Positions 14,942-24,492 of a stretch of DNA of 64,000 bases are shown here, piece by piece (position 1 is the stretch's first letter; each line of letters opens with the position of its first letter). The stretch is from NCBI GenBank assembly GCA_964588325.1, contig CAZPOR010000010.1:1-64000 (forward strand), given 5' to 3'. Position numbers and translations under genes: made by a program. Below the pieces are notes generated by a model. The model saw nothing but the letters and a program-made list of their open reading frames with translations, did not search any database and was not told where the DNA came from. Origin of the DNA: Thiovibrio sp964588325. GTDB lineage: Bacteria > Desulfobacterota > Desulfobulbia > Desulfobulbales > Desulfurivibrionaceae.

Positions 14942-16234
14942 ATGATTGGGGAAATAATTGCCATCGGCGATGAGCTTACCTCCGGGCGGGTGCTGAACAC
15001 CACCAGCTACTTCGCGGCAAGCCATCTTTTTGGCGCGGGCCATGAGATCCTGGCCATGACCACCATCGGGGATGAGCCGGAACTCATCGGCCGCACCTTG
15101 CAGCGGGCCTTGCAGCGGGCTGATTTTGTTATTGTCACCGGCGGGTTGGGCCCGACCACCGATGATCTGACCAATGCCGCGGTTTCCTCGGCTCTCGATC
15201 GCCCCGCCACCTTGTATCCGGAAATACTCAAAAAAATCCAGGCCCACGGCAAGAGTCTGCCACCCGGCCAACGGATCTCCCTGGAAAAACTCGCCTGGTT
15301 GCCGGCGGGCGCCCACGCCCTGCACACCGAAGCACAGACAGCCGGATATTTTCTGGTCCAGGACGGCAAGCCTATCTTTTTTCTGCCCGGGGTGCCCCAG
15401 GAGATGGAGGATCTGCTTCTGGAAACGGTGATCACCCGGCTTGCTGTCTGGGAAGGCGAGGAGGTCCGGCAGGTGCGCCAGAAGGTGTACAAGGTGGTGG
15501 GCTTGGCCGAGTCCGAGATCAACCGGAAGCTTGCCCATCTGGAGGGCCGCGACCCGCGGGTGCGGATCGGCTATTATCCCGTATTTCCCGAAGTGCATGT
15601 CAGCCTCACCGTTACCGGCGTGACAAGCAACGAGGCCGAGGCGGCGCTGCGCAAATACGATGGGAAGATGACGGAGTCGCTGGGCGACTGCTGTTACGGC
15701 TCCGGGGGCGACACTCTGGAGTCCGTGGTGGGAGGCCTGCTTGGAAACCGCGGTCAGACACTGGCCGTGGCGGAATCCTGCACCGGCGGGCTCATCGGCC
15801 ATGCCTTGACCCGCATCGCCGGGAGTTCCGGGTATTTTCTCGGCGGGGTGGTGGCCTACAGCGATGCCCTCAAGGAGCGGCTGCTCGGGGTCAACCGGGA
15901 GATCCTCTTGCGGTCCGGCGCGGTCAGCGCGGAGTGTGCCAGGGCGATGGCCGAGGGGATGCGCCGGGTGACTCCGGTTGATTATGCCCTTGCCGTGACC
16001 GGCATTGCCGGACCGGGCGGCGGCAGCGAAGACAAGCCGGTGGGCACGGTTTATTTCGGCCTGGCCAGCCCGGACAAAACCCAGACCTTTCATTTCCGTT
16101 TTTCCGGGGAGCGCGGCCAGGTGCAGGCTCAGGCCAGCCAGACGGCGCTTGATCTTTTGCGCCGCCACCTGCTTGGGTTGAACAGCTTGGTCTTGATAAT
16201 GAATGAAGGACAGAGTAAAAAGAACCGACAATAA
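14942..16234 (+). CDS. cinA: CinA family nicotinamide-nucleotide amidohydrolase / ADP-ribose pyrophosphatase
   Basis: 430 residues from ATG 14942, directly after an AGGCGGGG site; an upstream in-frame ATG at 14906 has no site. The N-terminal MoCF-like domain shows IAIGDELTSGRVLNTTS and VTGGLGPTTDD. The C-terminal amidohydrolase shows AVAESCTGGLIGHALT, VVAYSDALK and VTGIAGPGGGSEDKPVGTVY. It recycles NMN by deamidation and is often transcribed with recA, the next gene here. That co-transcription is interrupted by a 216-base repeat-containing gap. Confidence 0.93.
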   Translation: MIGEIIAIGDELTSGRVLNTTSYFAASHLFGAGHEILAMTTIGDEPELIGRTLQRALQRADFVIVTGGLGPTTDDLTNAAVSSALDRPATLYPEILKKIQAHGKSLPPGQRISLEKLAWLPAGAHALHTEAQTAGYFLVQDGKPIFFLPGVPQEMEDLLLETVITRLAVWEGEEVRQVRQKVYKVVGLAESEINRKLAHLEGRDPRVRIGYYPVFPEVHVSLTVTGVTSNEAEAALRKYDGKMTESLGDCCYGSGGDTLESVVGGLLGNRGQTLAVAESCTGGLIGHALTRIAGSSGYFLGGVVAYSDALKERLLGVNREILLRSGAVSAECARAMAEGMRRVTPVDYALAVTGIAGPGGGSEDKPVGTVYFGLASPDKTQTFHFRFSGERGQVQAQASQTALDLLRRHLLGLNSLVLIMNEGQSKKNRQ

Positions 16235-16250
16235 ATTTCTTTAGGGTTAA

Positions 16251-16410
16251 CGCAAAGGCGCAGAGACGCAAAGTTACAGGAAGGATCGGTTCGTCGAAGT
16301 AACCGCGGAAACCCTGCACCCTGAGCCTGTCGAAGGCCCGGAGCGGCAAAATGATGGCCTCGTTTCTGTAAAATATTTTTTTGCGCCTCCGCGCCTTTGC
16401 GTTATCTTTT
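16251..16410. repeat. REP-like inverted repeat, copy 2, enclosing a TTCGACAGGCTCAG half-element
   Basis: The left arm CGCAAAGGCGCAGAGACGCA begins at 16251; the right arm at 16381-16410 contains TTGCGCCTCCGCGCCTTTGC. They are largely complementary. Between them, 16318-16337 carries CCTGAGCCTGTCGAAGGC, half of the element at 6167-6247. It lies between cinA and recA. Confidence 0.65.
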
Positions 16411-16450
16411 TTGTTTTTGCGATTTCCTCATACCTTGGGAGACTTAGACC

Positions 16451-17494
16451 ATGGCCGTTGCCGACGATAAGAACAAAACCCTTGATACCGCGATTTTCCA
16501 GATCCAGAAGCAGTTCGGCAAGGGCTCGATCATGCGGCTCGGCACCGACGAACGGGAGGCGGTGGCGGTCATTCCCTCCGGCACCCTGAGTGTTGATATC
16601 GCCACCGGCATCGGCGGCGTTCCCCGGGGGAGGATCACCGAGATCTACGGCCCGGAATCGTCCGGCAAGACGACCCTGGCGCTGCATGTTATCGCCGAAG
16701 CCCAGAAGGCAGGAGGCAGCGCCGCCTTCATCGATGCCGAACATGCCTTGGACATCGGCTATGCCGAACGCCTCGGGGTCAAGGTGGATGATCTTTTGGT
16801 CTCCCAGCCGGACTATGGCGAGCAGGCCCTGGAGATCGTCGAGATCCTTATCCGCAGCGGAGCGGTGGATGTCATTGTCGTGGACTCGGTGGCGGCCCTG
16901 GTGCCCAAGGCGGAGATCGACGGCAACGCCGGGGACTCCCACGTCGGCCTCCAGGCCCGGCTCATGAGCCAGGCCATGCGCAAGCTCACCGGGGTGCTCA
17001 AGCGCACCAACACCGCGATCATCTTCATCAATCAGATCCGGATGAAGATCGGGGTCATGTTCGGCAACCCGGAAACCACCACGGGCGGCAACGCCCTCAA
17101 GTTTTACAGCTCGCTCAGGCTCGATATCCGGCGCCAGGCTGCGATCAAGGACGGAGTGGAGGTGATCGGCAACCGGACCAAAGTCAAGATCGTGAAAAAC
17201 AAGATGGCCCCGCCCTTTAAAGAGGCGGAGTTTGACATCATTTATGGTGAGGGCGCGTCCAAGGTCGGGGATCTGCTCGATCTGGCCACGGCCCAGGACA
17301 TTGTCGAGAAAAGCGGCGCCTGGTACTCCTACAACGGCGAACGCATCGGCCAGGGCAGGGAGAACTCCAAGATCTTCCTCAAGGAACATCCGGAGATGTG
17401 CGAGGATCTTGAAAGAAAGGTGCGCCTCGGGTATGGTCTGCCGGTGATGGGGGAAAAGGGAACGGTTGTCGCGCCGGCTGCGGTTGCTGACTGA
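16451..17494 (+). CDS. recA: Recombinase RecA
   Basis: 347 residues, normal length. Walker A is GPESSGKTT. KQFGKGSIMRLG, the DNA-binding loop region with QARLMSQAMRKL, FINQIRMKIGVMFGNPETT and ALKFYSSLRLDIRR are diagnostic. RecA forms filaments on single-stranded DNA for strand exchange and triggers LexA self-cleavage. No recX follows; alaS comes directly after a hairpin. The start ATG at 16451 has a GGGAG site somewhat far upstream. Confidence 0.98.
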   Translation: MAVADDKNKTLDTAIFQIQKQFGKGSIMRLGTDEREAVAVIPSGTLSVDIATGIGGVPRGRITEIYGPESSGKTTLALHVIAEAQKAGGSAAFIDAEHALDIGYAERLGVKVDDLLVSQPDYGEQALEIVEILIRSGAVDVIVVDSVAALVPKAEIDGNAGDSHVGLQARLMSQAMRKLTGVLKRTNTAIIFINQIRMKIGVMFGNPETTTGGNALKFYSSLRLDIRRQAAIKDGVEVIGNRTKVKIVKNKMAPPFKEAEFDIIYGEGASKVGDLLDLATAQDIVEKSGAWYSYNGERIGQGRENSKIFLKEHPEMCEDLERKVRLGYGLPVMGEKGTVVAPAAVAD

Positions 17495-17525
17495 TCCGCT
17501 TTACACAGGAAAAGATTGTTATCAC

Positions 17526-17560
17526 GAAGCGGGATGCGGATGCGTCCCGCTTCTGTACTT
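17526..17560 (+). terminator. Hairpin between recA and alaS (possible weak terminator or attenuator)
   Basis: GAAGCGGGA (17526-17534) and TCCCGCTTC (17545-17553) form a perfect nine-pair stem with a 10-base loop. Only a short, mixed T tail follows, and the alaS ribosome binding site begins nine bases further on. Partial termination would allow recA to be expressed above alaS. Confidence 0.5.
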
Positions 17561-17575
17561 TGAAGGAATGTGCCA

Positions 17576-20233
17576 ATGACCGGAAACGACATACGCAAGC
17601 GATTTTTGACCTATTTTGCCGAAAAGGGCCATACGGTGGTGGAAAGTTCCGCCCTGGTTCCCCACGACGACCCCACCCTGTTGTTCACCAATGCCGGGAT
17701 GGTTCAGTTCAAGCGGGTGTTCATGGGCGAGGACAAGCGGGAGTATGTCCGGGCGGCCACCAGTCAGCGCTGCGTGCGGGCAGGCGGCAAACACAACGAC
17801 CTGGAAAACGTGGGCTACACCGCACGGCACCACACCTTTTTCGAGATGCTCGGCAATTTTTCCTTTGGCGATTATTTCAAGAAAGACGCCATCCACTATG
17901 CCTGGGATTTCCTCACCCAGGAGATCGGCCTTCCTCCTGAAAAGCTCTGGGTTTCTGTGTTTGAGGACGATGACGAGGCCTTCGCGCTCTGGGAAAAGGT
18001 CAAGGATCTGCCCCGGGGCCGCATTGTGCGGATGGGGGAAAAGGACAACTTCTGGGCCATGGGCGATACCGGCCCCTGCGGCCCCTGCTCCGAGATCCAT
18101 ATCGACCAGGGGGTGGAGGCGGGCTGCGGCAGGCCCGAGTGCAAACTCGGCTGCGACTGCGACCGTTTCCTCGAAATCTGGAACCTGGTGTTCATGCAGT
18201 TCAACCGCAGCGAGGACGGCACTATGACTCCGCTGCCCAAGCCGAGCATCGACACCGGCATGGGCTTGGAGCGTATCGCCGCGGTGACCCAGGGGAAATT
18301 GACCAACTACGATTCCGATCTCTTCAGCGGCATCATCGCGGCAATCGCCCAAGCCGCCGGGGTCCGGTACGGAGAGGATGGAGCAGTCAACACGGCCCTG
18401 CGGGTCATCGCCGATCACAGCCGGGCCACGACCTTCCTGGTGGCCGACGGAGTGCTGCCTTCCAATGAGGGCAGGGGCTATGTGCTCCGCCGCATCATGC
18501 GGCGGGCCATCCGTTTCGGCCGCTCCCTGGGATTGAAAAAGCCTTTTCTGACCGGGGTGACCTCCGCGGTCATTGCCGAGATGGGCGAGGCGTATCCCCA
18601 TCTCCATGGGGCGCGGGAACTCCTGGCCAAGGTGGTGCACAACGAGGAGGTGCGCTTCCTGGAAACCCTGGACAACGGGCTGGCCATGCTCCACCAGGAG
18701 ATGAAGCGGCTGCAGGAGGCGGGGGAAAAGGAGGTGGCAGGGGAGTTCATCTTCAAACTCTACGATACCTATGGATTTCCCGTGGACATCGTCAAGGATA
18801 TCGCCATTGAAAAAGGGATGCTGGCCGATGAGGCAGGATTCAACGCGGCCATGGAGGTGCAGCGCAACCAGTCCAAGAAATCATGGAAAGCCACCTCGCT
18901 GGCCGAGATGGGGGCGGGAGTGCGCGCCCTGCTCGACGCGGGGTTGCGGACTCGTTTTGTCGGCTATGAGACCCGTCGCCACCAGGCAAGCATCAGCGGG
19001 TTGTTGAGCGGCGGCGGTGACAGTCTTGAGCAGGCCGGCACCGGTGAGCAGATTTCCGTCGTTTGTCCGGAAACCCCGTTTTATGCCGAATCCGGAGGGC
19101 AGAGCGGCGACCGGGGCATGATCATCGGGGTGCAGGGCAAGGCCAGGGTGGAAAACACCGTGGCCGTAGGGGAGGGGCTTGTCCTTCATCGGGCCGAGGT
19201 TGTCGAGGGCAGCCTGTCCCTCGGCGAGAGTGTCGAGCTCAAGGTGGCGGAAGGCAAGCGTCGGCGCACGGCCAACAATCATACCGCCACCCATCTCCTG
19301 CAGGCCGCCCTGCGCGAGGTACTGGGCGAGCATGTCAAGCAGTCCGGCTCCCTGGTTAATCCGGACCGGCTCCGCTTCGATTTCACCCATTTTTCCCCCC
19401 TCACCCGTGAAGAGCTGGTCCGGGTGGAAAAGATCGTCAATGACGGTATCCGGGCCAATGGACAGGTGTCCACGGCGGTGCTTGACCGGGAGGAAGCGAT
19501 CAAAGACGGGGCCACGGCCCTGTTCGGCGAAAAATACGAGGCAAAAGTCCGGGTCGTTTCCGTGGGCGAGATCAGCAAGGAGCTGTGCGGCGGCACCCAT
19601 GTGGGAGCCACCGGAGAGATCGGGCTGTTCAAGATTGTGAGTGAAACCGGCATCGCCGCCGGGGTGCGGCGCATCGAGGCGGTAACCGGCCCTGGGGCCA
19701 TGGAACGCTTCCAGCAGGTTGAGGCGCAGTTGGGAATGCTGGCGGCCAAACTCAAGACCTCTCCGGAGGAACTCCCCGGGAAAATAGAAAAAATGCTGGC
19801 CAGACAGAAGGAGCTGGAGCGGGAAGTCAGCCGGCTCACTGCGGATCTTTCCGTCAATGATCTTGACTCCATGCTTGCTAATGCCCAGGAGATCGGCGGG
19901 GTAAAGGTGGTTGTCGCCCAGATCGCCATGGATTCGCCGAAAACCATGCGCGAGGTCGGGGACAGGGTGCGGGACGGGTTGGGCAGCGGCATTGCTGTTT
20001 TGGGCGGCGTCTTTGAGGGAAAAGTCAGTCTGCTGGCCATGGTGACCAAGGATCTGAGCCTCCGTTTCCATGCCGGCCAGATTGTCAAAGAGGTGGCCAC
20101 CATGGTGGGCGGCAGCGGAGGCGGGCGTCCGGATATGGCCCAGGCCGGGGGGACCATGGCGGATAAATTGCCCGAGGCGCTCGCGGCGGTGTCTGGCATC
20201 ATCAGCAGTCAGGGAGTGAAAGCTGCTCCCTGA
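17576..20233 (+). CDS. alaS: Alanyl-tRNA synthetase
   Basis: 885 residues from ATG 17576 (GAAGGA eight bases upstream; a GTG two codons earlier is too close to it). Class II catalytic core: FTNAGMVQFKRVF, RHHTFFEMLGNFSFGDYF, and DTGMGLERIAAV. The editing domain has the zinc/active-site HTATHLL and CGGTHV. The C-terminal oligomerisation domain with GGSGGGRPDMAQAGG is complete. It charges tRNA-Ala and clears mischarged Ser/Gly. Its position after recA is common in proteobacteria, usually with recX between. Confidence 0.98.
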   Translation: MTGNDIRKRFLTYFAEKGHTVVESSALVPHDDPTLLFTNAGMVQFKRVFMGEDKREYVRAATSQRCVRAGGKHNDLENVGYTARHHTFFEMLGNFSFGDYFKKDAIHYAWDFLTQEIGLPPEKLWVSVFEDDDEAFALWEKVKDLPRGRIVRMGEKDNFWAMGDTGPCGPCSEIHIDQGVEAGCGRPECKLGCDCDRFLEIWNLVFMQFNRSEDGTMTPLPKPSIDTGMGLERIAAVTQGKLTNYDSDLFSGIIAAIAQAAGVRYGEDGAVNTALRVIADHSRATTFLVADGVLPSNEGRGYVLRRIMRRAIRFGRSLGLKKPFLTGVTSAVIAEMGEAYPHLHGARELLAKVVHNEEVRFLETLDNGLAMLHQEMKRLQEAGEKEVAGEFIFKLYDTYGFPVDIVKDIAIEKGMLADEAGFNAAMEVQRNQSKKSWKATSLAEMGAGVRALLDAGLRTRFVGYETRRHQASISGLLSGGGDSLEQAGTGEQISVVCPETPFYAESGGQSGDRGMIIGVQGKARVENTVAVGEGLVLHRAEVVEGSLSLGESVELKVAEGKRRRTANNHTATHLLQAALREVLGEHVKQSGSLVNPDRLRFDFTHFSPLTREELVRVEKIVNDGIRANGQVSTAVLDREEAIKDGATALFGEKYEAKVRVVSVGEISKELCGGTHVGATGEIGLFKIVSETGIAAGVRRIEAVTGPGAMERFQQVEAQLGMLAAKLKTSPEELPGKIEKMLARQKELEREVSRLTADLSVNDLDSMLANAQEIGGVKVVVAQIAMDSPKTMREVGDRVRDGLGSGIAVLGGVFEGKVSLLAMVTKDLSLRFHAGQIVKEVATMVGGSGGGRPDMAQAGGTMADKLPEALAAVSGIISSQGVKAAP

Positions 20234-20324
20234 AAAACGGGACCGGCGAAAAAATAACCGGTTGGGGTGTGAATCTGTAGAAATACCCAGGGAAAACCGG
20301 GAAAAAAAGCAACGGGAAAATGTA

Positions 20325-20353
20325 TTGACAGGCAAAATAAATTCGATTAGAAC
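20325..20353 (+). promoter_or_regulatory. Sigma-70-type promoter of the ATP synthase operon
   Basis: A perfect -35 TTGACA (20325-20330), a 17-base spacer and TAGAAC (20348-20353, 4/6 to consensus). It would start transcription near 20360, about 80 bases before the first atp gene. Confidence 0.65.
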
Positions 20354-20442
20354 CGTTCAATTGTTAATGAACAGGCATTCATTTCATGCGCGCATACCAA
20401 GATTTTTTCACATATAAATTGTAACGAAAACGGGGGCCAGTA

Positions 20443-20868
20443 ATGATTACTATCGACCTGACCATGCTCATTCAGATTGCCAATATGCTCTTGCTTATTG
20501 TCGTCCTGAATGCAGTCTTGTACAAACCGATCCGCTCGATTCTCGAAGAGCGGCAGAAAAAGATCTCCGGCCTTGATGAAGGCATTGATCAATTCAAGAA
20601 GAACGGTGTGCTGCGTCTCGATGAGTTTGCCCAGAAGATGAAGGAGGCCAGGATCAGGGCCAAGAAAGAGTACGAAGCCGCCCGCAATGCCGCCCTTGCC
20701 GAAAGCACGGAAAAACTGGCCGGGATCCGCAAGGAGGTTGACGCGCAGAAAACCGCTCAGCTTGCAGAAATAGAAAAAGAATTTGCCGCAGCCCAGGCAG
20801 AGTTGCAGGGCCAGATCTCCGGGTTTGCCAACGAGATGGCCGGCAAGGTTTTGGGGAGGGCTCTGTAA
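20443..20868 (+). CDS. ATP synthase F0 subunit b'
   Basis: 141 residues: one N-terminal membrane helix (about residues 5-26) and a long charged coiled coil (ILEERQKKISGLDEGIDQF onward, rich in K/E/A). It forms half of the peripheral stalk with b. The gene is first in the operon and its stop is immediately followed by the ATG of the b gene. The paired b'/b arrangement is known from deltaproteobacteria and photosynthetic bacteria. Confidence 0.88.
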   Translation: MITIDLTMLIQIANMLLLIVVLNAVLYKPIRSILEERQKKISGLDEGIDQFKKNGVLRLDEFAQKMKEARIRAKKEYEAARNAALAESTEKLAGIRKEVDAQKTAQLAEIEKEFAAAQAELQGQISGFANEMAGKVLGRAL

Positions 20869-21456
20869 ATGAAGAACGCATCCTGGAAAAAAATCAGCTC
20901 TGCAGCCCTGTCGGTGCTCATGGTGCTGGCAGTTGCCGCCACAGCATGTGCCTCCGGCGATGGCGCCATCCCCAAGGAGAAGTGGTTGGACCTCCTGTGG
21001 CGGACCACGAACTTTGCCGGGCTGGTCTTCATTTTGGTCTTCTTCTTGAAAAAACCCTTTGCCGACGGCTTAAGCAGCCGGCGGGACGGGATCAAGGATC
21101 AGCTTGAGGCCCTGGAATCCCGCAAGGCCGAAGCCGAGTTGCTCTACAAGGAGGCCGAGGCCAAACTTGCCAGGCTCGATGAAGAAGTGAACTCCATCAT
21201 CACCGAGGCGGTCAAGCAGGGCGAGGACGAAAAAGCAAAAATCATTGCCGATGCCGAGCGCAATGCGGGCGACATCAAGCGTCAGGCCGAGATGGCCGTG
21301 GCCCATGAGATTGCCGAGGCCAAAGCCCGGCTGAAGGGTGAGATCGCCGAGCAAGCCGTGCTGCTGGCGGAAGAGCTGGTGAAAAAGAATATTCAGCCTG
21401 CGGATCAGAGCAGGATGGTTGAGCTGTCCCTTGAAAAGGTGGGAGGTATTCAGTGA
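20869..21456 (+). CDS. atpF: ATP synthase F0 subunit b
   Basis: 195 residues. The N-terminus has a signal-peptide-like helix (residues 8-28, ending ATACASG), then a second membrane helix at about 45-65 (TTNFAGLVFILVFFLKKPF) and a long coiled coil. An N-terminal presequence on b is typical for deltaproteobacterial b subunits. The gene abuts b' without a gap and overlaps atpH by four bases (GTGA). Confidence 0.9.
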   Translation: MKNASWKKISSAALSVLMVLAVAATACASGDGAIPKEKWLDLLWRTTNFAGLVFILVFFLKKPFADGLSSRRDGIKDQLEALESRKAEAELLYKEAEAKLARLDEEVNSIITEAVKQGEDEKAKIIADAERNAGDIKRQAEMAVAHEIAEAKARLKGEIAEQAVLLAEELVKKNIQPADQSRMVELSLEKVGGIQ

Positions 21457-21995
21457 AGAATACAGTATTAGCCAAACGCTACGCCAAGGCGCTGTTTGCC
21501 GTTGGCAAGGAAGGCAATGCCTTCGCGGAGTTCACCAAAACCCTCAATGCCATGGCCGAGCTCTTTTCCGGGATGCCCGAGGTGGCGGACGCCCTGACCA
21601 ATCCGCTCTATCCGGTTGAGGCGCGGGAAAAGGTCATGGAGCATCTTCTCGCCTCCATGCAGGTTTCCCAGGTTATGGGCAATTTTTTCAAGCTGCTGGT
21701 GCAGAAAAAACGTGCGGATATCCTCCCCGACATCGCTGCGGTATTTCAGGCGATGGTCGACGCGGAGAACAATATGTGTCAGGGGACGGTGGTTTCGGCC
21801 ATGGAGCTGACCCCCGAACTCAGCGCAAAGGTCAAGGCAACTTTAGAAAAAATAACCGGCAAGCAGGTCGTCCTTACGGCCCAGGTCGATCCCTCCATCA
21901 TCGGCGGGATCGTGGCCAAGGTCGGTGATCTGGTGCTCGATGGAAGCATCAAGTCACAGCTTGCTGGTTTAAAAGAATCCATTAAGGGGAGTTAA
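21453..21995 (+). CDS. atpH: ATP synthase F1 subunit delta
   Basis: 180 residues, GTG start overlapping the end of atpF. The N-terminal six-helix domain (LAKRYAKALFAVGKE) and the C-terminal VDPSIIGGIVAKVGDLVLDGSI are typical. Delta caps the alpha3beta3 head and anchors the stalk subunits b and b'. Confidence 0.93.
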   Translation: MKNTVLAKRYAKALFAVGKEGNAFAEFTKTLNAMAELFSGMPEVADALTNPLYPVEAREKVMEHLLASMQVSQVMGNFFKLLVQKKRADILPDIAAVFQAMVDAENNMCQGTVVSAMELTPELSAKVKATLEKITGKQVVLTAQVDPSIIGGIVAKVGDLVLDGSIKSQLAGLKESIKGS

Positions 21996-22003
21996 TACGA
22001 CAA

Positions 22004-23527
22004 ATGCAGATCAAAGCCGAAGAGATCAGTCAAATCATCAAGGGGCAGATCAAGGATTACGAAAGTAAAGTTGATCTGAGTGAAACCGGCACCGTAATCT
22101 CCGTTGGTGACGGTATCGCTCGTGTGTACGGGGTTGAGAAGTGCATGGCCATGGAGCTGCTGGAGTTTCCGGGCGGCATCCTGGGCATCGCCCTGAACCT
22201 GGAAGCGGATAACGTCGGTTGCGCGGTTCTTGGCGACGTGCGCAAGATCAAGGAAGGCGACACCGTCAAACGGACCGGCCGTATCGCCGAGGTTCCGGTT
22301 GGCCCCGAGATGGAAGGCCGCGTCGTTGACGGCGTGGGCAACCCCATTGACGGCCAGGGTCCGCTCAATGCCAAGCACTCCTCCAAGATCGAGGTTTTGG
22401 CTCCCGGCGTTATCGCCCGTAAGTCCGTACACGAGCCCTGCTACACCGGCGCCAAGGCGGTTGACGCCATGACCCCGGTTGGCCGCGGCCAGCGCGAACT
22501 GGTCATCGGCGACCGTCAGATCGGCAAGACCGCCCTCTGCGTTGACGCGATCATCGCCCAGAAGAACACCGACGTGCACTGCATCTATGTGGCCATCGGC
22601 CAGAAAAAGTCCACCGTGGCTCTGGTTGTTGAAGCGCTGCGCAAGCACGGCGCCATGGAATACACCACCGTGGTCGCGGCCTGCGCCTCCGATCCGGCGC
22701 CCATGCAGTATGTCGCCGCCTTTGCCGGTTGCGCCATGGGCGAGTACTTCCGTGACAACGGCCAGCACGCCCTGATCATCTATGACGATCTGTCCAAGCA
22801 GGCGGTCTCCTACCGCGAGCTCTCCCTGCTCCTTCGTCGTCCGCCGGGACGTGAGGCATATCCCGGCGACATCTTCTTCAACCACTCCCGTCTGCTGGAG
22901 CGGGCCTGTAAGGTCAACGACGCCCTGGGCGCCGGTTCCCTTACCGCCCTGCCCATCATCGAGACCCAGGCTGGCGACGTTTCCGCCTTCATCCCGACCA
23001 ACGTTATCTCCATCACCGACGGTCAGGTGTACCTTGAGCCCAACCTCTTCTTCGCCGGTGTCCGTCCCGCGATCAACGTTGGTCTCTCCGTATCCCGCGT
23101 AGGCGGCGCTGCCCAGGTCAAGGCCATGAAGCAGGTTGCAGGCACCCTGCGTCTGGATCTCGCCCAGTATCGCGAGCTCGCGGCATTTGCCGGTTTCGGC
23201 TCCGATCTGGACGCCGCTACCCAGGCGCAGTTGACCCGCGGCGCCCGTCTGGTTGAAATTCTCAAGCAGCCCCAGTATCAGCCGCTGCCCATGGAAAAAC
23301 AGATCTGCATCCTCTTTGCAGGCACCCGCGGCTATCTCGACACCCTGCCCATCGACTCCCTGGCTGAGTATGAGCAGCAGCTCTACGCCCATATCGAGAA
23401 AAACCAGCCGAGCATCTATGACGATCTGAAAGAGAAGAAGGCCATCGATGCCGCTCTGGAAGAGAAGATCAGAGCAACTCTGCAGGCTTTCGGTGAATCT
23501 TTCAAGGCTGCCAAAGGCCTTAAATAA
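22004..23527 (+). CDS. atpA: ATP synthase F1 subunit alpha
   Basis: 507 residues, full length. Non-catalytic nucleotide site with P-loop GDRQIGKTA, and the conserved stretch ISVGDGIARVYGVEK near the N-terminus. PAINVGLSVSRVGGAAQ is the alpha signature (usual form PAINVGLSVSRVG). Confidence 0.98.
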   Translation: MQIKAEEISQIIKGQIKDYESKVDLSETGTVISVGDGIARVYGVEKCMAMELLEFPGGILGIALNLEADNVGCAVLGDVRKIKEGDTVKRTGRIAEVPVGPEMEGRVVDGVGNPIDGQGPLNAKHSSKIEVLAPGVIARKSVHEPCYTGAKAVDAMTPVGRGQRELVIGDRQIGKTALCVDAIIAQKNTDVHCIYVAIGQKKSTVALVVEALRKHGAMEYTTVVAACASDPAPMQYVAAFAGCAMGEYFRDNGQHALIIYDDLSKQAVSYRELSLLLRRPPGREAYPGDIFFNHSRLLERACKVNDALGAGSLTALPIIETQAGDVSAFIPTNVISITDGQVYLEPNLFFAGVRPAINVGLSVSRVGGAAQVKAMKQVAGTLRLDLAQYRELAAFAGFGSDLDAATQAQLTRGARLVEILKQPQYQPLPMEKQICILFAGTRGYLDTLPIDSLAEYEQQLYAHIEKNQPSIYDDLKEKKAIDAALEEKIRATLQAFGESFKAAKGLK

Positions 23528-23542
23528 GGGGGGTAAGGTCTC

Positions 23543-24415
23543 ATGCCGAGCCTAAAAGATGTAAAAATGAAGATTGGTGGGGTAAAGAAAACCTCACAGA
23601 TCACCAAGGCCATGAACATGGTTGCTGCGGCCAAGCTTCGCGGGGCGCAGCAGAAGATGGAAGATTTCCGTTCCTATGCCGAGAAGTTCAACGCGGCCAT
23701 GGGCAATCTTTCCTCTGCCATGGATTCCGGCGCGTTTCCCCTCATGGAGAAGCGCGAGGTCAAGACCGTGGAGATCCTGGTCGTCACCTCGGATCGCGGC
23801 CTGTGCGGAAGCTTCAACTCCAACATCCTGAAGATGACCGACAAGCTCATTGCCAAGCTGGAAGCTGAAGGCAAGAAGGTTTCCCTCGTGTGCGTGGGCA
23901 AGAAAAGCGCCAGCTACTTCCGGAAGACCGGCAAGATTCGCCAGCGTCACGTCGATTTGATGAGCACCTTCCAGATGTTCAATGCCCGGGCCATTGCCCA
24001 GGATATAGCCGGGAACTTCCTGGCCGGGGACAGCGATGAAGTGCGCATCGTTTACGGAAAATTCCAGAGCGTTGCCATCCAGCGTCCGGCCGAGCAGCTT
24101 TTTCTGCCCATTCAGCCCTCTGCCGTGACGGCAGAGGAGGCGCCTGCCTCGGCGTCCGGTTCGTATATCTACGAGCCGAGCACCGAGGAGATCATGGAAG
24201 TGCTTTTGCCGCTCTACATGAATGTCATGGTCTACCATGCCATGCTTGAGGTTTCCGCCAGCGAGCACGCCTCCAGGATGACCGCCATGGATAACGCCAC
24301 CAACGCCTGCAAGGATATCATCCATAACCTGACCTTGATTTACAACAAGGCCCGGCAGGCTGGTATCACCGCGGAATTGATGGATATCGTCGGCGGCGCC
24401 GAGGCATTGAAGTAA
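23543..24415 (+). CDS. atpG: ATP synthase F1 subunit gamma
   Basis: 290 residues. The N-terminal helix (DVKMKIGGVKKTSQITKAMN) and C-terminal helix (ASRMTAMDNATNACKDII) that form the central coiled shaft are both clear, as is TSDRGLCGSFNSNI. It rotates inside the head and couples proton flow to ATP synthesis. Confidence 0.97.
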   Translation: MPSLKDVKMKIGGVKKTSQITKAMNMVAAAKLRGAQQKMEDFRSYAEKFNAAMGNLSSAMDSGAFPLMEKREVKTVEILVVTSDRGLCGSFNSNILKMTDKLIAKLEAEGKKVSLVCVGKKSASYFRKTGKIRQRHVDLMSTFQMFNARAIAQDIAGNFLAGDSDEVRIVYGKFQSVAIQRPAEQLFLPIQPSAVTAEEAPASASGSYIYEPSTEEIMEVLLPLYMNVMVYHAMLEVSASEHASRMTAMDNATNACKDIIHNLTLIYNKARQAGITAELMDIVGGAEALK

Positions 24416-24492
24416 CCAGGTGAAGAACTAGGCTGAATCATTCAGCAATCATAGATTGTCAATGTACGTACTAGGCTCAAGGAGGCTTTTCA

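Noticed and set aside
14843..16231. 462-codon minus-strand open frame
   Set aside because: Antisense of cinA, with no recognisable motif.
21992..23392. 466-codon minus-strand open frame
   Set aside because: Antisense of atpA.
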